A stretch of DNA of 64,000 bases, taken from assembly GCA_026874595.1 (NCBI GenBank), contig CM049309.1, positions 15,342,576-15,406,575 of the forward strand. The letters run 5' to 3'. Made by a program: the position numbers and the translations under genes. This DNA is from Sipunculus nudus (lineage: Eukaryota; Annelida; Sipuncula; Golfingiida; Sipunculidae). Under the pieces are notes generated by a model. The model saw only the letters and a list, made by a program, of their open reading frames with translations. It was not told the origin of the DNA and made no database searches. Within the stretch, counting starts at the first letter, position 1. Every line of letters starts with the position of its first letter. Below are positions 12,956 to 25,979 of the stretch, in pieces.

Positions 12956-12999
12956 ATGCCGAATTTTAAGTCCTCAAGGAAAAAAAAACAACAGTGTTC

Positions 13000-15220
13000 T
13001 TTTTTCCCCAAGCTGGATGGGGTAGCCATCACATCTCCGCCCTATTATATTCGCTTACATGTTATGGTCTTGCTTCTAACAAATATGATATTGTCAAATG
13101 TCATCGGGTAAAAAGAGAGGCTCTTTTATTCTGCGTTAGACTGACACCATCGGGCCATAAAAATACATAGTTACCACATATAACATGGCACCTTCTCTTG
13201 TAAACCTGACTGACAATATATCAACAAACAAAACATAACATGGGACTCATTTCAAACACCTCACGTTGTTCATGTCCGACTCAAAGGAAAAACAGAACTG
13301 CCGATAATTAAATTAATTATTTATATACTTTAAAATAAACATACCGAGCTCGTGTTGTAATATCTGCGGTCATATGTGTAATGATAAATACCTTACATGA
13401 CTCGTAAATTATAGCAGATCTTCAGATAAACATATTGGACACGTGCAAACTTTTATAACACCGGGTACAGTTGATAGAAAAAGATTCAAATACGTCTGCA
13501 AAAATATATGATCATGTTCTCAGAACACGCATTCTGTCGTCTGTGAAGGGAGAGAAAACAAATCCGTCTGTTTGCATGGGGGACTTGGGTATCGATCTTC
13601 TGGTCTTGGTGGATGGCTGTCGTCAGAGAAAAATAAGAAGCGGTCCAAACGATCGTCTATGGTCAAAGGTCAGGATTATATCCAGGGCCGACATAAACCC
13701 CTGTGAAAAATGTACCGCGGGTCTCAAGAAGAGTACGCGAAAAAAAAATACATATATACTACATGATTTTGTTTTATCTATTTCAGATTGTACACCAAAG
13801 CGCCAAAGAATGATTTCGCCGGTGCTTCTTCTTGCATTCAAAGTTATTTTGGGAATGCCTGATGCATAAACAGGCTATGTTTGCCATGGCGACCTCCAGA
13901 CTAAGTCTGACAACATCCCAGCTTCAAACCACTGTATTATTTTAAAGAATACGACTATGGCCTACCACTGAAACCATAAAGACGATAACCATTTGATAAT
14001 AGAATTGTTATCACGAACTTTGGATGAAGGATTTTCTTAATATACGGGATTATACAGAATTATCCCGATCGGCCATAGATGTTATTTTCCTTAGTAACAG
14101 CCGGCTTTGAATCACAATCAAACTTGTAGCCCTTTGCTTTGATGTGATTTTGTCTGGTATTAAAACAGATACGGTATTATCTGCAAATCTTTTTTTTCGG
14201 ATTTACTATACAATTTGCGCCCGAAATCTGAATGATGACGTTCATTTGAAGGACACATGTTTGGCCTGTAGGGGGAATGCCTATATACAGTTAAGCGCTT
14301 TATTTAAAATTTTCAATTAGTTTGTAAATGCATGTGTTCAGCTTGCAATTTAAGAATTTTAAATTTTAAGTCAAATGTATAGGTATCTTGTTTCTATATT
14401 AATATAGGGGCTCAATTTCCTTGTGCATTTTTGGGGGTGAAGGGATGGGGGGGGGGGGGGGAGAAGTGCTGAATTGGGTGATTTATGTCATCATATCAGT
14501 AATTTTGGTATTTGATTTATTTCTGAAAGCCAGCAGTTCATTCATAACTGAGCAACTCTGTAAAACAATTACACATTTTTTATTGGTAATTCATTTCTTT
14601 TATGGATTGAAATAAGATAATATTTAACGGCAAAATATCATAACATTCGTTTTTCATTGCAAAAATGCGGGGGATATAATATGGTAACCCCCCATGGGGA
14701 GGCATGTTCTCCACGAAATTGCGCCCATGAAGTCATGGTTTCCTTCTACAGAACTAAAATAAAAAAAGCAAGATGGGGATGCGCTGAAATTAATAATTAA
14801 TAATTCGGAGACTTTCTCATTTTAAGAAAGAGTAATACTGCTGGAGTTTAAATTTAGAATTTCAAATAAAAAAAGGCTAGAATCAATTTTGTCATTTCAT
14901 GACTCTCCCATAACACTTCCGGTATTTACTGATGGGATATTAAGTAAATTTGAAAATAAGAAAAAATAGAACATTATACAGTCAACATTGTGCCTTTGTA
15001 AAGTCGAATTTCCGTTATCTGCGGTTGATAGATAGTCCATTATATAAGACAGTCACGCAAACAGCAAGATCCATGATTGCAACCCTTTACAATCGTGTCA
15101 CAATAAATGTTAAACAAAAATGGTTTATATATCAATTACAATCCTTATGGTAGATCATCTTGTCGATCACAGATAAATGCGATTTGAATGTTAGGTTAAG
15201 GAAGTTTCTTCTACATCAGT
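13000..15220. other. Intergenic sequence, unassigned; homopolymer tract near 14448-14461
   Basis: The 132-codon frame at 13471-13869 overlaps complex sequence with a GGTCAAAGGTCAG nuclear-receptor-like direct repeat (about 13660) and a good acceptor (TTTATCTATTTCAG ending 13785). It has no donor, family match or conserved partner exon. Confidence 0.4.
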
Positions 15221-15224
15221 ATTT

Positions 15225-15505
15225 ATATGTAATAACAACGGTATTTACGGAGTCAGTGTTTACGACATTGGTATTTATTAAATCATTATCTGCGACATCA
15301 CTGTTTACGACATCGGTATTTACGACATATACCTTTTTACAAAGTCAGTATTTACAACATCAGATTTTATTAAATCAGTATTTACGACATTACTATTTAC
15401 GGCATCGGTTTAACTTTATTTAACTTTTTACGAATTCAGTCTTAACAGCATCATTATCTATGTAATCAAAATTTACGACATCATTATTTACGACATCATG
15501 AGAGG
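15225..15505 (+). repeat. Diverged minisatellite, 15-bp unit TTTACGACATCAGTA
   Basis: About 18 degenerate copies alternate TTTACGACATC with ATTATT/GTATT spacers. The period is mostly 15, with occasional TTATTAAATCA variants. Because 15 is a multiple of three the array reads open in one frame, which explains the 87-codon frame without a gene. Confidence 0.8.
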
Positions 15506-16379
15506 CCGTTATCAGCCAATATCAACATTTCAGTAATTGGTTATTATTTCGACGCCCTGTACCTTAGGGAAATATTTTTATAATTTCTGTCCGACATTAT
15601 CTTCAAAAGGTTGACAGCCTATATATTCCCATAGGAAATCATACAAATACCATCGCTTGCATAGATATAACGCCTGAAGCATGGAACAGGGGTATAACAA
15701 AAAAAAGTCTGCAGTTTGAAATGACGCATACGATGAAGTGCAAGTATTCCATTTGTATATTTGACTTTAATAAATATGAAACGTTTTAACAGTACTCACA
15801 AGCAAAATTATTTGAAAGCAGAGCTTTCGTCTGGTCTCTTCCAGACTTGTTTACTGAATCGCGTGAACAAGGCCAGGGGAATCCTTGTTTTTTTGTTGAC
15901 ACGTTGCCATAGGCCGTGAGGCACGAACGGTCACGTGTCACCAACAAGGGTTTGTACGTCTTCGGATGTGGGTGGCGCCCTTGGTCCTGGTTGAGGTTGG
16001 GGTGGAGTTTTCATGACATGACTTTATTGCTTGATTCTAAAATTCTACATGATATTAGAGTACCGGTGCGGTTTAACTTTAACAAATCTCATATATATGT
16101 ATTGGAAACTAGAGGATATATATACGGTGAGATTACCTATCTATCAAGCTATCTATCTTTCTGTTTATCTCCATATAGAGAGATAGTTATATTCGGCGAT
16201 TTACTCTTCCGCGTTCGGAGCCGAATGCCAGATTTTCAAACGCCGGAATAAAAGGATCTGACTGTATATAACCCCTTCTGCCTTTATTTATACGTATCCG
16301 GCTGTTTCTCCTCAGTTGTGTATCATCAGCTATATATTCCCTTTGTTAAAACAGAAGATATTCGTGCACCGAAGCAATT

Positions 16380-16397
16380 TTTTTTTTTTTTTTTTTG
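16380..16397. repeat. Poly(T) tract
   Basis: A run of about 18 T. Confidence 0.85.
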
Positions 16398-16485
16398 TTA
16401 CATGGAAAAAATATGGTATCAATAGGGGCATCAATTTATACAATAAATTTAGAGATATACGGGTCTTTACCCTCTGATTAAATTA

Positions 16486-16489
<4 letters not shown>

Positions 16490-16530
<41 letters not shown>
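16490..16530. repeat. (TA)n microsatellite
   Basis: About 20 uninterrupted TA units. Confidence 0.95.
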
Positions 16531-16533
<3 letters not shown>

Positions 16534-16534
16534 T

Positions 16535-17110
16535 TTTTCAGTTATTGAGGTAATACCAGTCACGTGATACATCGCGTGATTTAAGCAGCATCCTGTTCGT
16601 CTGCTCAGTATATATGTGTAGCCGACGACTGAAATCGATCATGATAAACCACACACGTAAAACGCTATTATTCATTTTATTAGCTGCCATCAGTTGTCAT
16701 GGAAATGCATAAGCATTTAAATACCCATGACGTCATCGGAAAGTAAAACATCGCTTCAACTTCAACCGCCAACCAAATAATCGATCGTATGAAGGGCGAA
16801 TTTCTTCTTATTTATGTGCTGGACACTCGGGGCAAGATGTTAAAGTGCGCCCCGTTCTATTGACATAAATCTGTTCATATCTGAGAAATATTTTCCATAG
16901 AGGGCCCGCGAGTGGCGAATAAGCAGATCCGAACGGCAAATGTAAATTGTGTTTATTGCCTGAGGGAGCACAATCGTTAGGGCGCAGAGTCGGTTTGGGT
17001 GTAGACATCTTCATCAAGCGCGAACTCTGACTTACGGATCAATTCTTCTTGGTGCGTTACGTCAGTCGCACTTATGTTCTGTCACCATTCAAGTGTTTAT
17101 CACTAGCGAC
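16535..17110. promoter_or_regulatory. Candidate regulatory block with X-box-like and CRE-like motifs
   Basis: Unique complex sequence containing GTTGTCATGGAAAT (16693-16706, X-box-like), ATGACGTCAT (about 16727-16736, a perfect CRE-type palindrome), ATCGATCG and a GC-rich stretch to about 17000. A 69-codon minus-strand frame at 16808-17017 has no splice or family support. Confidence 0.3.
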
Positions 17111-17119
17111 ACAGAGATA

Positions 17120-18520
17120 ATCACGCTGATATCAGCTGTAAAATCAAGGTTATCCTCACATCCGAATCAATGTATATGTGTTAAATGCCAAAGGCAATAA
17201 TAATCTAAAAGCTGGGTTAATTCCCACGTCTAACGTCACATATAAGGAATCATTTCAAATAACAAAGCCTATTGATATTAACTATTGAATTATAAATATT
17301 TCATATACGAGATATGAATGATATATATTGAATATATGAGACCATTTACTCTAGATAAAGCTTCTGATGTATCATTAAAAATCCTTTCTCGAATAAAAGC
17401 TGTCTTCAAATTCTGCGTGTATGTTAGTAAATGGTTTGTTATGGAATGGTAAATGCAGTCAATGATAGTAGTTGTTTTATTTATTAAAGATGAATGTACT
17501 GTAGATAAACATAGAAATGGAACATGAATACAGAGAAATGTCGGTTCGCTGCCAATAGGACTAAGCGGACTTTCTGTGAATTCACGTTCCATTTCTCTAC
17601 ATACAATGAACCGGCATGGCTATTTTTACATCTCTCTGTGAGTAAACATTTTAAATAAAAAGAAGAATTTTTTTACAAACAGTGGCTTAATTATCCTTAC
17701 AGTATAGACTATCCACTTGTAGATCTACAAGTCCAACACTGCAATTTTTGATGCAATGACTTGACCTAAAGTTTTGAAATAAAAGATAACGGGGACCAAA
17801 AGGGGACTGTACCCCCAGACCTTGACGTCTTGTGCTGCATTAATTTGTTTCGTTTCCTCTATGTCATATGGTTAATACGAGTTGACTAGTGGAAAGTAGC
17901 GTCGACCAGGGTCCCAGTGCTATTAACCACTGGCGAACAGGGGCTTCTTGGAGTAACCCCATTATCCATCTTGGCGATCTAGGGAGTAAATAATGAAAAA
18001 AAGAGATTTTACTAGTGAAAATAATAGTTAAAGTGTCATATAAAAGTGGGAAAAAGTGACATGAAACCTATATTATAAATCAGTTCTTCCTAAATTACTG
18101 GGCTTTTTATTCTGTTATTTGGATACCGAAAGGTCGTATTCACCACTTAACATGTGGTGGTCACCATAAATGTCAGAGGTAACGAATACAGCATTAGTGC
18201 TTTCAGTTTATTTCTGGCGACCTTTTCGCACCTGTGTTCTTGGGATATTGAAAATACTACCAGTCTTGTTTTCTCCTGGGTGAGCACTAAGTTTGATCAG
18301 ATCACCATTGTAATAAACCTTGCTGTCTGTAAAAAAGGTTTTTTTTATGGGAAAAATCTGTTTTTATTCGATGAAGGACCTTTTCCGCTGTACGGCAATG
18401 GGCTACCATATTTGTTTTGTTGGAAAATCATAAAGGTGCTGTAGCCTCAACATAAATATCAATAAAACGTGCTATACAGACACATCATAAACAAGTTCTT
18501 TTGCCTCATGCATGACCTCG
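17120..18520. other. Unassigned intergenic sequence
   Basis: Chance frames of up to 100 codons (17290-17592 minus, 18154-18444 plus) have AT-driven composition and no recognisable motif. Confidence 0.4.
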
Positions 18521-18775
18521 CTTTAAGCCCGTTCCAGTAATAGGGATAAATATGAGCCAGGTGACAGTCTATTTATTTCCAAGTCGGGGTCAAGGGAACC
18601 AGCATCAGTCTAAGCCTGGCTTAGTCCGTCGGCTTTCAACGAGCCAAGTTCAGATCCGTAACAGCAATCTGGCTAGATCAGTCTTCGCCGGAGAGAGAAC
18701 GTGATTTATACGGGAACTGTACACGTCAGTTCCTTGATCGAAACTCACCGTGCAATACACTGTACAGTCAGTAAA
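18520..18775. promoter_or_regulatory. Candidate conserved noncoding block
   Basis: GC-richer unique sequence with GTCTATTTATTTC (MEF2-like) and AAGCCTGGCTTAGTC. The judgement rests on composition and motifs only. Confidence 0.2.
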
Positions 18776-19697
18776 TAGTATGTACCACGCAGGATAACCA
18801 TTCATTTTCAAATAGTTTTTCTACACAGACTTTTAGTTAGGGAAAAAACATTTAAATGAAAGAATTAACAAATTGCTTTGGGAAAACAACCTATTTTACA
18901 AGTTAACACCTTTAGCCGTATAGAATTTAAAAAAAGTAATATTCAATATATAAAATATATTTTCTTCTGGAGATTTAAATTCAACCAAAGTCATGAAATA
19001 TTATTTAATTTTTATTAACCGATATTCTATTTAATTTTGCAAAACTGAAATGTTTTTATCGTAACAGCATCGGTAACTTTTGGTCAGAACATGAACTCTT
19101 TTAAGTCTTGTATAAAATTTTGGTTGCACTGGCTGTGTGAGTCGGACTTTCATAATATATTCTAAATAACTTTAAGATCGTGAAAAGTCTGTTAATAAAA
19201 TAAATCAACCATTAATACTTTTTACCTCGATGTATCTCCACCAAGAAACAATACACTACAAGTGTAGAATACAAGGCTTCAGCCACATTGCCCCTGATTA
19301 GTCAAACAAACGTGTAATCTTTTGAATATTGGTGACAGAGCTCCTCCGGAAGTTGAGCGGCGAAGCATGCGCGGCTGTCTTTGTATGAGGGAAGTCATGT
19401 ATTGTAATACCTGAAAAATACCTGAGAACAGATTCTTTAAACAATGGATGGCACTATACAAAAAAGCACTATTTCCATGGGATCCATGTTACTTCTCTTA
19501 ATGTGTTTAGCCTGATCTAGAACATTTCTGCCATACCTACAAATGCAAAAATCGCTCTCGTTTCAAAAAGCTTTAATCGAAAAAAAAAAATGAAAAATGC
19601 AAAAAAAGAAAACCCGAAGGCTTGTTTTTTTAATAAAGACTCGAACGGGTAACATGACAAAGAAGATTCTTCTTGTCTTGCTTTACAAGAAAAAATA

Positions 19698-19710
19698 GTT
19701 ATATATATAT

Positions 19711-19751
<41 letters not shown>
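19698..19751. repeat. (TA)n microsatellite with TATTATA interruptions
   Basis: TATATAT runs cover about 50 bp. Confidence 0.9.
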
Positions 19752-19755
<4 letters not shown>

Positions 19756-20399
19756 TTGGCATATGTTGCTTGATCTAGAGCACGCTTCGGTAAACTTGCT
19801 AAGGTACTCATATGTATCGTAGTATGCAATTTCAAAGGGATTTTAGTAACGAGCTGAGCGTTAAGGAAATGATTGAAAAACAATTCAAATACAAAAACGA
19901 AAAAAGAAACAACACATTATAGTCTCAAGCCATTCCTCTTTGATAAGGTAATATTGTTTTTCTCACAGAAAGGAATTCCTGAGTCGGCATGATTTGTTTG
20001 TTTTCCTCTCCGTCATACTCGGGGTGATAAATGATCTAGAAACCGTGACAGGCCCCTTTAACAGACAACACAATTCGTCTGAGCCCCGTAGTGCATCATG
20101 GCGACCTGTCTGAACCATTCCGTCTCTCCGCAAACAATATCGGCTGGGACGCAGATGAGCTGTTCTTTTTATTGTATCCATACACGATTGGCAGTGATTG
20201 AAACCAAATCTAGATAAAGTAATATTCAGCAATTAAAAAAAGGTCTAATGTACCGTTTAAATAATCAATTCCTTCCAGCAGTCTCTTTCATGTCACATGT
20301 TAGTGCGACAGTTAATTTACCTTGGAATCGCCGGTTTATGCATGGAGAGAGAAGCAAATGTCAACCTTTGATTCAATCTTCACGTTTTAACTTTTTTTT

Positions 20400-20806
20400 G
20401 CCTCCGCCAGGATGGCATGCGTTAATTCCCGTGTGTGTGTGTGTTTGTGTGTTTGTTCACAACATAAATTATGCAATTATGACGGAATCCCATGACATTT
20501 TCATATCCCCTCGGACATGGGCCAATGACGATTCCATTAGATTTAGGTGTGGATCCGGTTCATAATCCGCATCGAGGAAGGACACTAAGGAATATTCACA
20601 AATAAGCAGTCAGATATATCCGAATGAACATTGGAATATAGGCCTTATAAGTAAATGCGAATTCTTGTTGCGGAAAAAAACGCACCAATTAACCTGGGAA
20701 TAAGGGTCAATAATTGAATGAAAACACGGGTTGCTGAGTAGTACCATATACATTTAGGCCCGCCCAAATGGTGGAGGCCGGCATTCCTGAGAATGCATAT
20801 TTCTAT
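20400..20806 (+). repeat. Family A interspersed repeat, full copy A2
   Basis: It starts CCTCCGCCAGGATGGCATGC, continues with a GT-rich stretch and TTATGCAATTATGACGG, then AATATTCACAAATAA, CGAATGAACATTGGAATATA, and ends GGAGGCCGGCATTCCTGAG. It is about 407 bp. The ends are imperfectly inverted (CCTCCGCC / GGTGGAGG). At least six more partial or full copies occur in this window. The family is not recognised by name, and the 105-codon frame inside is a chance frame. Confidence 0.7.
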
Positions 20807-20809
20807 ATA

Positions 20810-22010
20810 TAATTATATCTCACTTGTGACCGTTGTATATAAGTGCTATACTGAGATAACATTTTTTATATTGGTTATATAAGGTTGTATCAGGCCAATC
20901 CCGAATGATTTTCTCAATATCTAAATTCACTTAACACACCTACAGGCGACAAGTACCCTTGAGTGTTCGGGTGAGCAGTGACAGTAAGGATCATATATCA
21001 TTATATTTCTAATGGCATATGAAAAGAAATTATACAATTTCTTTATCCCTTCGGTGTTTTTGGCTTGTATTTAATTTCAAATGATAACACCGGCCATACA
21101 CCCTAATTGAACCCGAACATTTCAGACGATCATTTCCCTCATGCACGCAAAGATGGTATATTGTTTCGTATATACTTGCTTAATTAATACATTAAAATAT
21201 CAAGTACTAAAGCTTAATCCTAACAAGTATAATCTTAACAAAACATTATAGACTGATTAAAATATCTCGGTACGTAATGGCCATTCGTTATTGGTTGCTT
21301 TTAATCTATATTTCACAAGAGTTTATAGTATAAAGCTATTTAGTAAAATGAATTTATTATTGCGGCTATAACACGATAAAAATTGTTAATAAATTATTTC
21401 AAAAACTGCATTTGGCTTTCATCGTTGAGTGTCCAAGAAACAAATATGTAACAAACCTATATAGTTCATCTTTTGCAGCTTTTTAACATTACTAACTGAA
21501 CTGCAAACATGCATATTTCCGAACTGAATAAAGTAAGTTAAGAGATATTAAACCCTAATCGGCCAACACTTTATGAGAGAAAACTGAATACAGTAATTTT
21601 AAAGATAGATATAGCTGATCAGGTTATTTTTTCAACGATACCTTATCTCATTTAAGAACCGCATGCTGTTTAAATACCCGTGCCTCATAACATTATCAGC
21701 CCAACTTCATAGAGTTATCACTAACAGCGCTGCTAAAAATAATTTTCTTCAAAAGATTATAATAATTCTTATCCAACAAAAATTCTTTTGACAGTAAATA
21801 CTCAATATATTTTTTTTCTGGATTTATAGGCAGCATGCTGAAAGTCAAGAATATATATAGAGATTTTCTTAAGACAAGATATCAAAAGAAAGATTTCCTT
21901 CATTTCAATATCCCAAGATAATATTACTTGCCTTAATCAATCTTTCTCTGATACCAAGAAAAATATCTTCCATGTTGAAAATTCAGTAGCTCTGTTAGTG
22001 TAAGGAATAT
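20810..22010. other. AT-rich intergenic sequence
   Basis: Contains an AAGATATTTCC/CAAGAAAAATATCTT-like quasi-palindromic stretch at 21860-21990, perhaps an old repeat. I saw nothing else. Confidence 0.4.
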
Positions 22011-22014
22011 TCCC

Positions 22015-23110
22015 TGAAGATGGTAGCTTCTCCAAGCGTAAAATTACTTTTGGAACCGCATTGTATCAGGCACGCTTATTTTGCAGAGCGTAAAGGTAAA
22101 ATGCCGATGACAGCAATCTTTCTTGCAGTGGGAAGAGCGAGAAGAAACATTAAGTATTGCGCTTCCTGGCCAAGAACTGTCTGGAGGGACGGGGGAAGTA
22201 AAAATAAATAGCCTGTGGCCTTGACTTTCATTTAGGACCGTGTCCAATGGTTGTCCATGAAAACCAACAGCTGTTTCGTATGTCAGGCATACACGACTTG
22301 ATCCCATAATTCCCCGCGGACCGGATCTCGTCTGTCAGAGATAACAAGAAATTAATCTCCTCCATACTTGAATTCCCAAAGGAACGAACTGACAACTTGT
22401 GAACAGCCGGGGAAGTCATGCCTGCAGGAGAAAAGATCAACCTCCCCTTAGTCACGTAATTACCCCCCATGGAGACCAGGAATTATTAAAAGACACCTGG
22501 TGAAATTGATTGAATATATAATTGATTTCTTGACATAAAAAGTCAAACACATGGACTCAGGAATTATTTCAAAATGGCATAAGAACATGTGCCAAGGCCG
22601 TTTTGACATGCACCATTGGGAGTACAACTGTTTATCTTGTGCCAGTCTGCTTTGTCAGATAAGCGAAGTCCGGCACATCAGTCTCAGACCAATAATTCTC
22701 AGTCCTCTAAAGAATTATAAATCATAAATGTCAGACGAAGCATACCCACAGAGAACAACGAATATTTTGCGGTATCACCAGACCGTCTGCTTGACCGGGC
22801 ACCTGTTAGTTTCCCACGCGATCAGACATTAATATTAAACTCTAGCGGCAATTACCACGGTTTATCTCATCCGCTTTTAATCCACTTGCATGATATATGA
22901 AGGTTTATGAAAGCATCCATCTCGCTACATCTACGAAACAATTATGTAAATGTCATTTGCCGCACACATCTGTCTCCTCTTCAGCCAGTTAGTCGTCATG
23001 TACATTCAGAATTGAATATGCTGTGCATATGAATCCTAATATAATTAGCATGAATCAACCAAATTGAAATAGCCTTACTATCAGTGTTGGATTTGCATAT
23101 TGGCTGAGAG
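22015..23110. promoter_or_regulatory. Candidate enhancer-like block, about 1.1 kb, with octamer motifs
   Basis: A long run of complex unique sequence without frames or repeats. The right end has two perfect ATGCWAAT octamers on the minus strand (ATTAGCAT 23044-23051; ATTTGCAT 23091-23098). Several ATTA homeodomain cores (AATTACC, TTAATATTAA) and AGATAA GATA-type sites also occur. This is the strongest developmental-enhancer-like composition in the first half of the window; function is inferred. Confidence 0.3.
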
Positions 23111-23165
23111 GGCTGCAGCATATTGCCTCATGAGTTTGAACTCGGCTTGCTATCAATAAAATTAG

Positions 23166-23588
23166 CAGTGATGCAGTTTAATCCACATCATCCGAGTTCT
23201 TTTACAAGTTCGAATCCAGACCGCTAGAGTCCAAGTCCGAGTCTTTGAAGTTCGAGTTTAAGACTACCTTCATCGAGTCTGAATCATTTGTACCCGATTC
23301 TAAATTTAAGTCGAATTCAAATCATTAAAATATGTTCAATTTCAAATGGAAACTGCGCTAGTTTTCAGAAGATATTTACAAAGATGTTTTATTGAAATCA
23401 GCAATACTCTGTTATTAGTTCGCTAATGTGTACGTCTTCATTAGCATATGACAAAGTTTTTTTTCTACTGGACTCGAGATAGGATCGTCCTGACATCCCG
23501 AGTCTTGACCTCACAGCCCAAGTCTAAATCTTAGCTACTAAAACATGTGGAGTCGAGTTCAAGTCCGGAGTAGAGCGCAGCATCACTG
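23166..23588. mobile_element. hAT-like MITE with CAGTGATGC termini and GAGTCC subterminal repeats
   Basis: The left end CAGTGATGC (23166) and right end GCATCACTG (ending 23588) are perfect inverted repeats. Inside each end the sequence is built from degenerate GAGTCCAAGTCC / CGAGTC units, in direct orientation at the left and inverted at the right. The 8-bp flanks (AAAATTAG / CAGATTAC) agree at only five positions, so any target duplication is decayed. Length is 423 bp and there is no coding capacity. Confidence 0.6.
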
Positions 23589-23849
23589 CAGATTACCCTG
23601 ATATTTATTGATTTGTAAAAATACAAGTTTATTCAAAATATAGGGACACATTGCGGCAGTAACCAACGCATTCGACCGGGTAAAAAAACTCCAAAATTTG
23701 CATGTAGTGTCATGGTAAAACAATGTCTAAACTTTTACATCAATAAAATATTTTTGTAAACTGATCAAAGGTTATAAATGAATTACCTTTTCCAATCATT
23801 ATACTATAAATAAAATAAAGTCCAACTTTTATTAAATAGAGAGAATAAA

Positions 23850-23945
23850 AGAGAACGCCTTTCGGGGGTTCCGCGGTGCTATGACCCAGCATTTGGGACG
23901 ATAACACTCCCAGGAAACGCAGGTGTAAGAGTCACCGAGCCGGGT
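23850..23945 (-). repeat. Family D interspersed repeat, fragment
   Basis: CGCCTTTCGGGGGTTCCGCG followed by GTGCTATGACCCAGCATTTG is the reverse complement of the left part of D2 (CCGAGGAACCCCCGAAAGGC). Confidence 0.5.
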
Positions 23946-24765
23946 TAAAACTAAGAAATAAAATGAAAGGAAGCGTGTATACTTTCCAGTCAAAAAGTGA
24001 GAAATGGACATGAAATTCTGCAGAGGAAGGCGGTTAGCTCCAAAACAAATTTATTTTGTCACATGATGAGATATAATGAAATTTTGGATTCTAAAATCTC
24101 CCAACGCATCGCCTCTTGCTGTGTTATTTATTACGGCTAGGTTTCATATATATATACGGGCGGCAATCACCCGTCCAAAAACATTCATGTTCTTGTAATT
24201 TTTCTTAAAATAGTTCTGTTCCTGAACATTTAAACCTACGCCCATGCTGTGTGTGGAAGTCCGGTTGCATTGTGGGGAAGGGATTTCTTTACATGCAATC
24301 CTTAACATCAGGGTATAAGGAGAGCCTTTAAACAACGATTTCATTGCTACTACTGAATATTCTTTGCCAAAAAAATAAATTTTCTAATTATAATGAAATA
24401 CCATATGAAAATGAATTTAAATTTTTATAACTAAATATGAAATAACTACTGGCATGAAAATTGTACCAAGATTAAAATGATAAATATTTTATGGATCTAA
24501 TATTTTAATTCCTGTATGGCTTGAGGGTTGATTATGAATGAAGGGTTTTTTGCCATGGATGTTACATCTTTGAATGTTCAAATAAAACTATTGTGTCCAA
24601 CAGGCATTTAATTTCACCAATAAGTGTCATTTTTCTAAAAAAATCTGGACACAAACCTGTGTGTGGATTACAGAATACCAAACTTAATGGGTTATGACAA
24701 ATGCTGAACCTCTGAAATACTAAATATCTGTCATTAATGTGTTAAAGTGTGGAATGGATATTATA

Positions 24766-25108
24766 CTGCCTTCGCCAGGAGCTAGGGTATGCGTTCATTC
24801 CTGTTCGTATATGTTTGTGGGCCAATGAAGAATCGATTAGATTCAGCTGTGGGTCCGGCATGTGACCCGGACTCAGGAACGTCATCAAGCAATATTCACA
24901 AATTTACAGTCACTTATTTATGTACGAATGTACCTGGGGATATGTTCCGTATAAGTGAATGAAAGCACTTGTTTAGAAACATATATGCACCAATGAGCCT
25001 GTGAATATGCAAGGGTCAATAAGTGAATGAAATCACGGGTTGCAGAGTAACCCACATAAAGGAAAGCCCAGGCGGGGGCTTTGCATTCGTGAGAATCCAA
25101 ATTTCTAG
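24766..25108 (+). repeat. Family A interspersed repeat, copy A3
   Basis: CTGCCTTCGCCAGGAGCTAG through AATATTCACAAATTTACAGT, CGAATGTACCTGGGGATATG, CAATAAGTGAATGAAATCAC and GCATTCGTGAGAATCC parallels A2 in order and spacing. Confidence 0.7.
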
Positions 25109-25177
25109 TTCATATTTGATTTCCTATTACCAAGTGTGCATTAACTTTCCACTAACATTAATGATGTAAATGAAGAT

Positions 25178-25191
25178 GTTGCCATGGAAAC
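25178..25191. promoter_or_regulatory. Perfect RFX X-box
   Basis: GTTGCCATGGAAAC matches the RFX-family X-box consensus (GTNRCC-N-RGNAAC) exactly. RFX factors drive ciliary gene promoters in animals. No ciliary gene is visible nearby, so this may be a distal site or chance. Confidence 0.4.
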
Positions 25192-25979
25192 TATTCCGGG
25201 ATAACCAAGAACCAGTATCCTAGGTAATTATTGAAAGTAACATGCATTAGGGATGAAATCTGAAATAACAAAGCTAATCAACCACTAGAAAAATTACATA
25301 TAGGACCTCTTGATCAAGCCGCAATATAACGACTCTCTATGGGCGTTTTTTTTTAGACTTGCAAGAGTCGTGACGCTAATCTTACCGATAGCTATACTAT
25401 AAATCAATGAGAAATTGTGTCCTCTGTAAACACCTTTTGGGTCTATGAGTTCTTTCAAAAGCATGAAATAGGTAAACCAAACGGATTTGCAAATAAACTG
25501 ATTTTCTTCCGAAACGCCGCCCATAAATATAAATATATATAAAACATCGGAAAAAATGTTGTGTTTACCATGAATCAGAAATCCTTATAGTTAAGAAGGA
25601 TCTCAGTGGTATACATTTGCTCCTCATCACCATCATAAAAATAATAGCAGGTAATCTGAATTTAATGTCAGACAAAACAGCCAAAATTGTATTTAGTACG
25701 AGCTGTACGAGTGTCCCCTGCAGATGAGTATATTTCTAGCAAGAAGATCCAGAAGAAACTGATATTAAGGGGCGTTAAATTATTACGTGAGTCTGCTTTA
25801 CTTGCTTTTTTACCCAGTGAGCTTAAATGTTTATTGGTATTTATTGTTTATGTATTTTTTTTTATTTTTCAGGTAAAGGTAACCGCCTGCATTTTTTAAT
25901 GCTTAAATTTCTTAACTAAGTATATATACATCTGCAGAGTATTAGGTTTCGGACAACGTGACAGGGGTGTTTAAATCCG

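Noticed and set aside
13471-13869. 132-codon frame as an exon
   Set aside because: An acceptor-like site lies inside rather than before it, there is no donor at the end, and the residues resemble no family I know.
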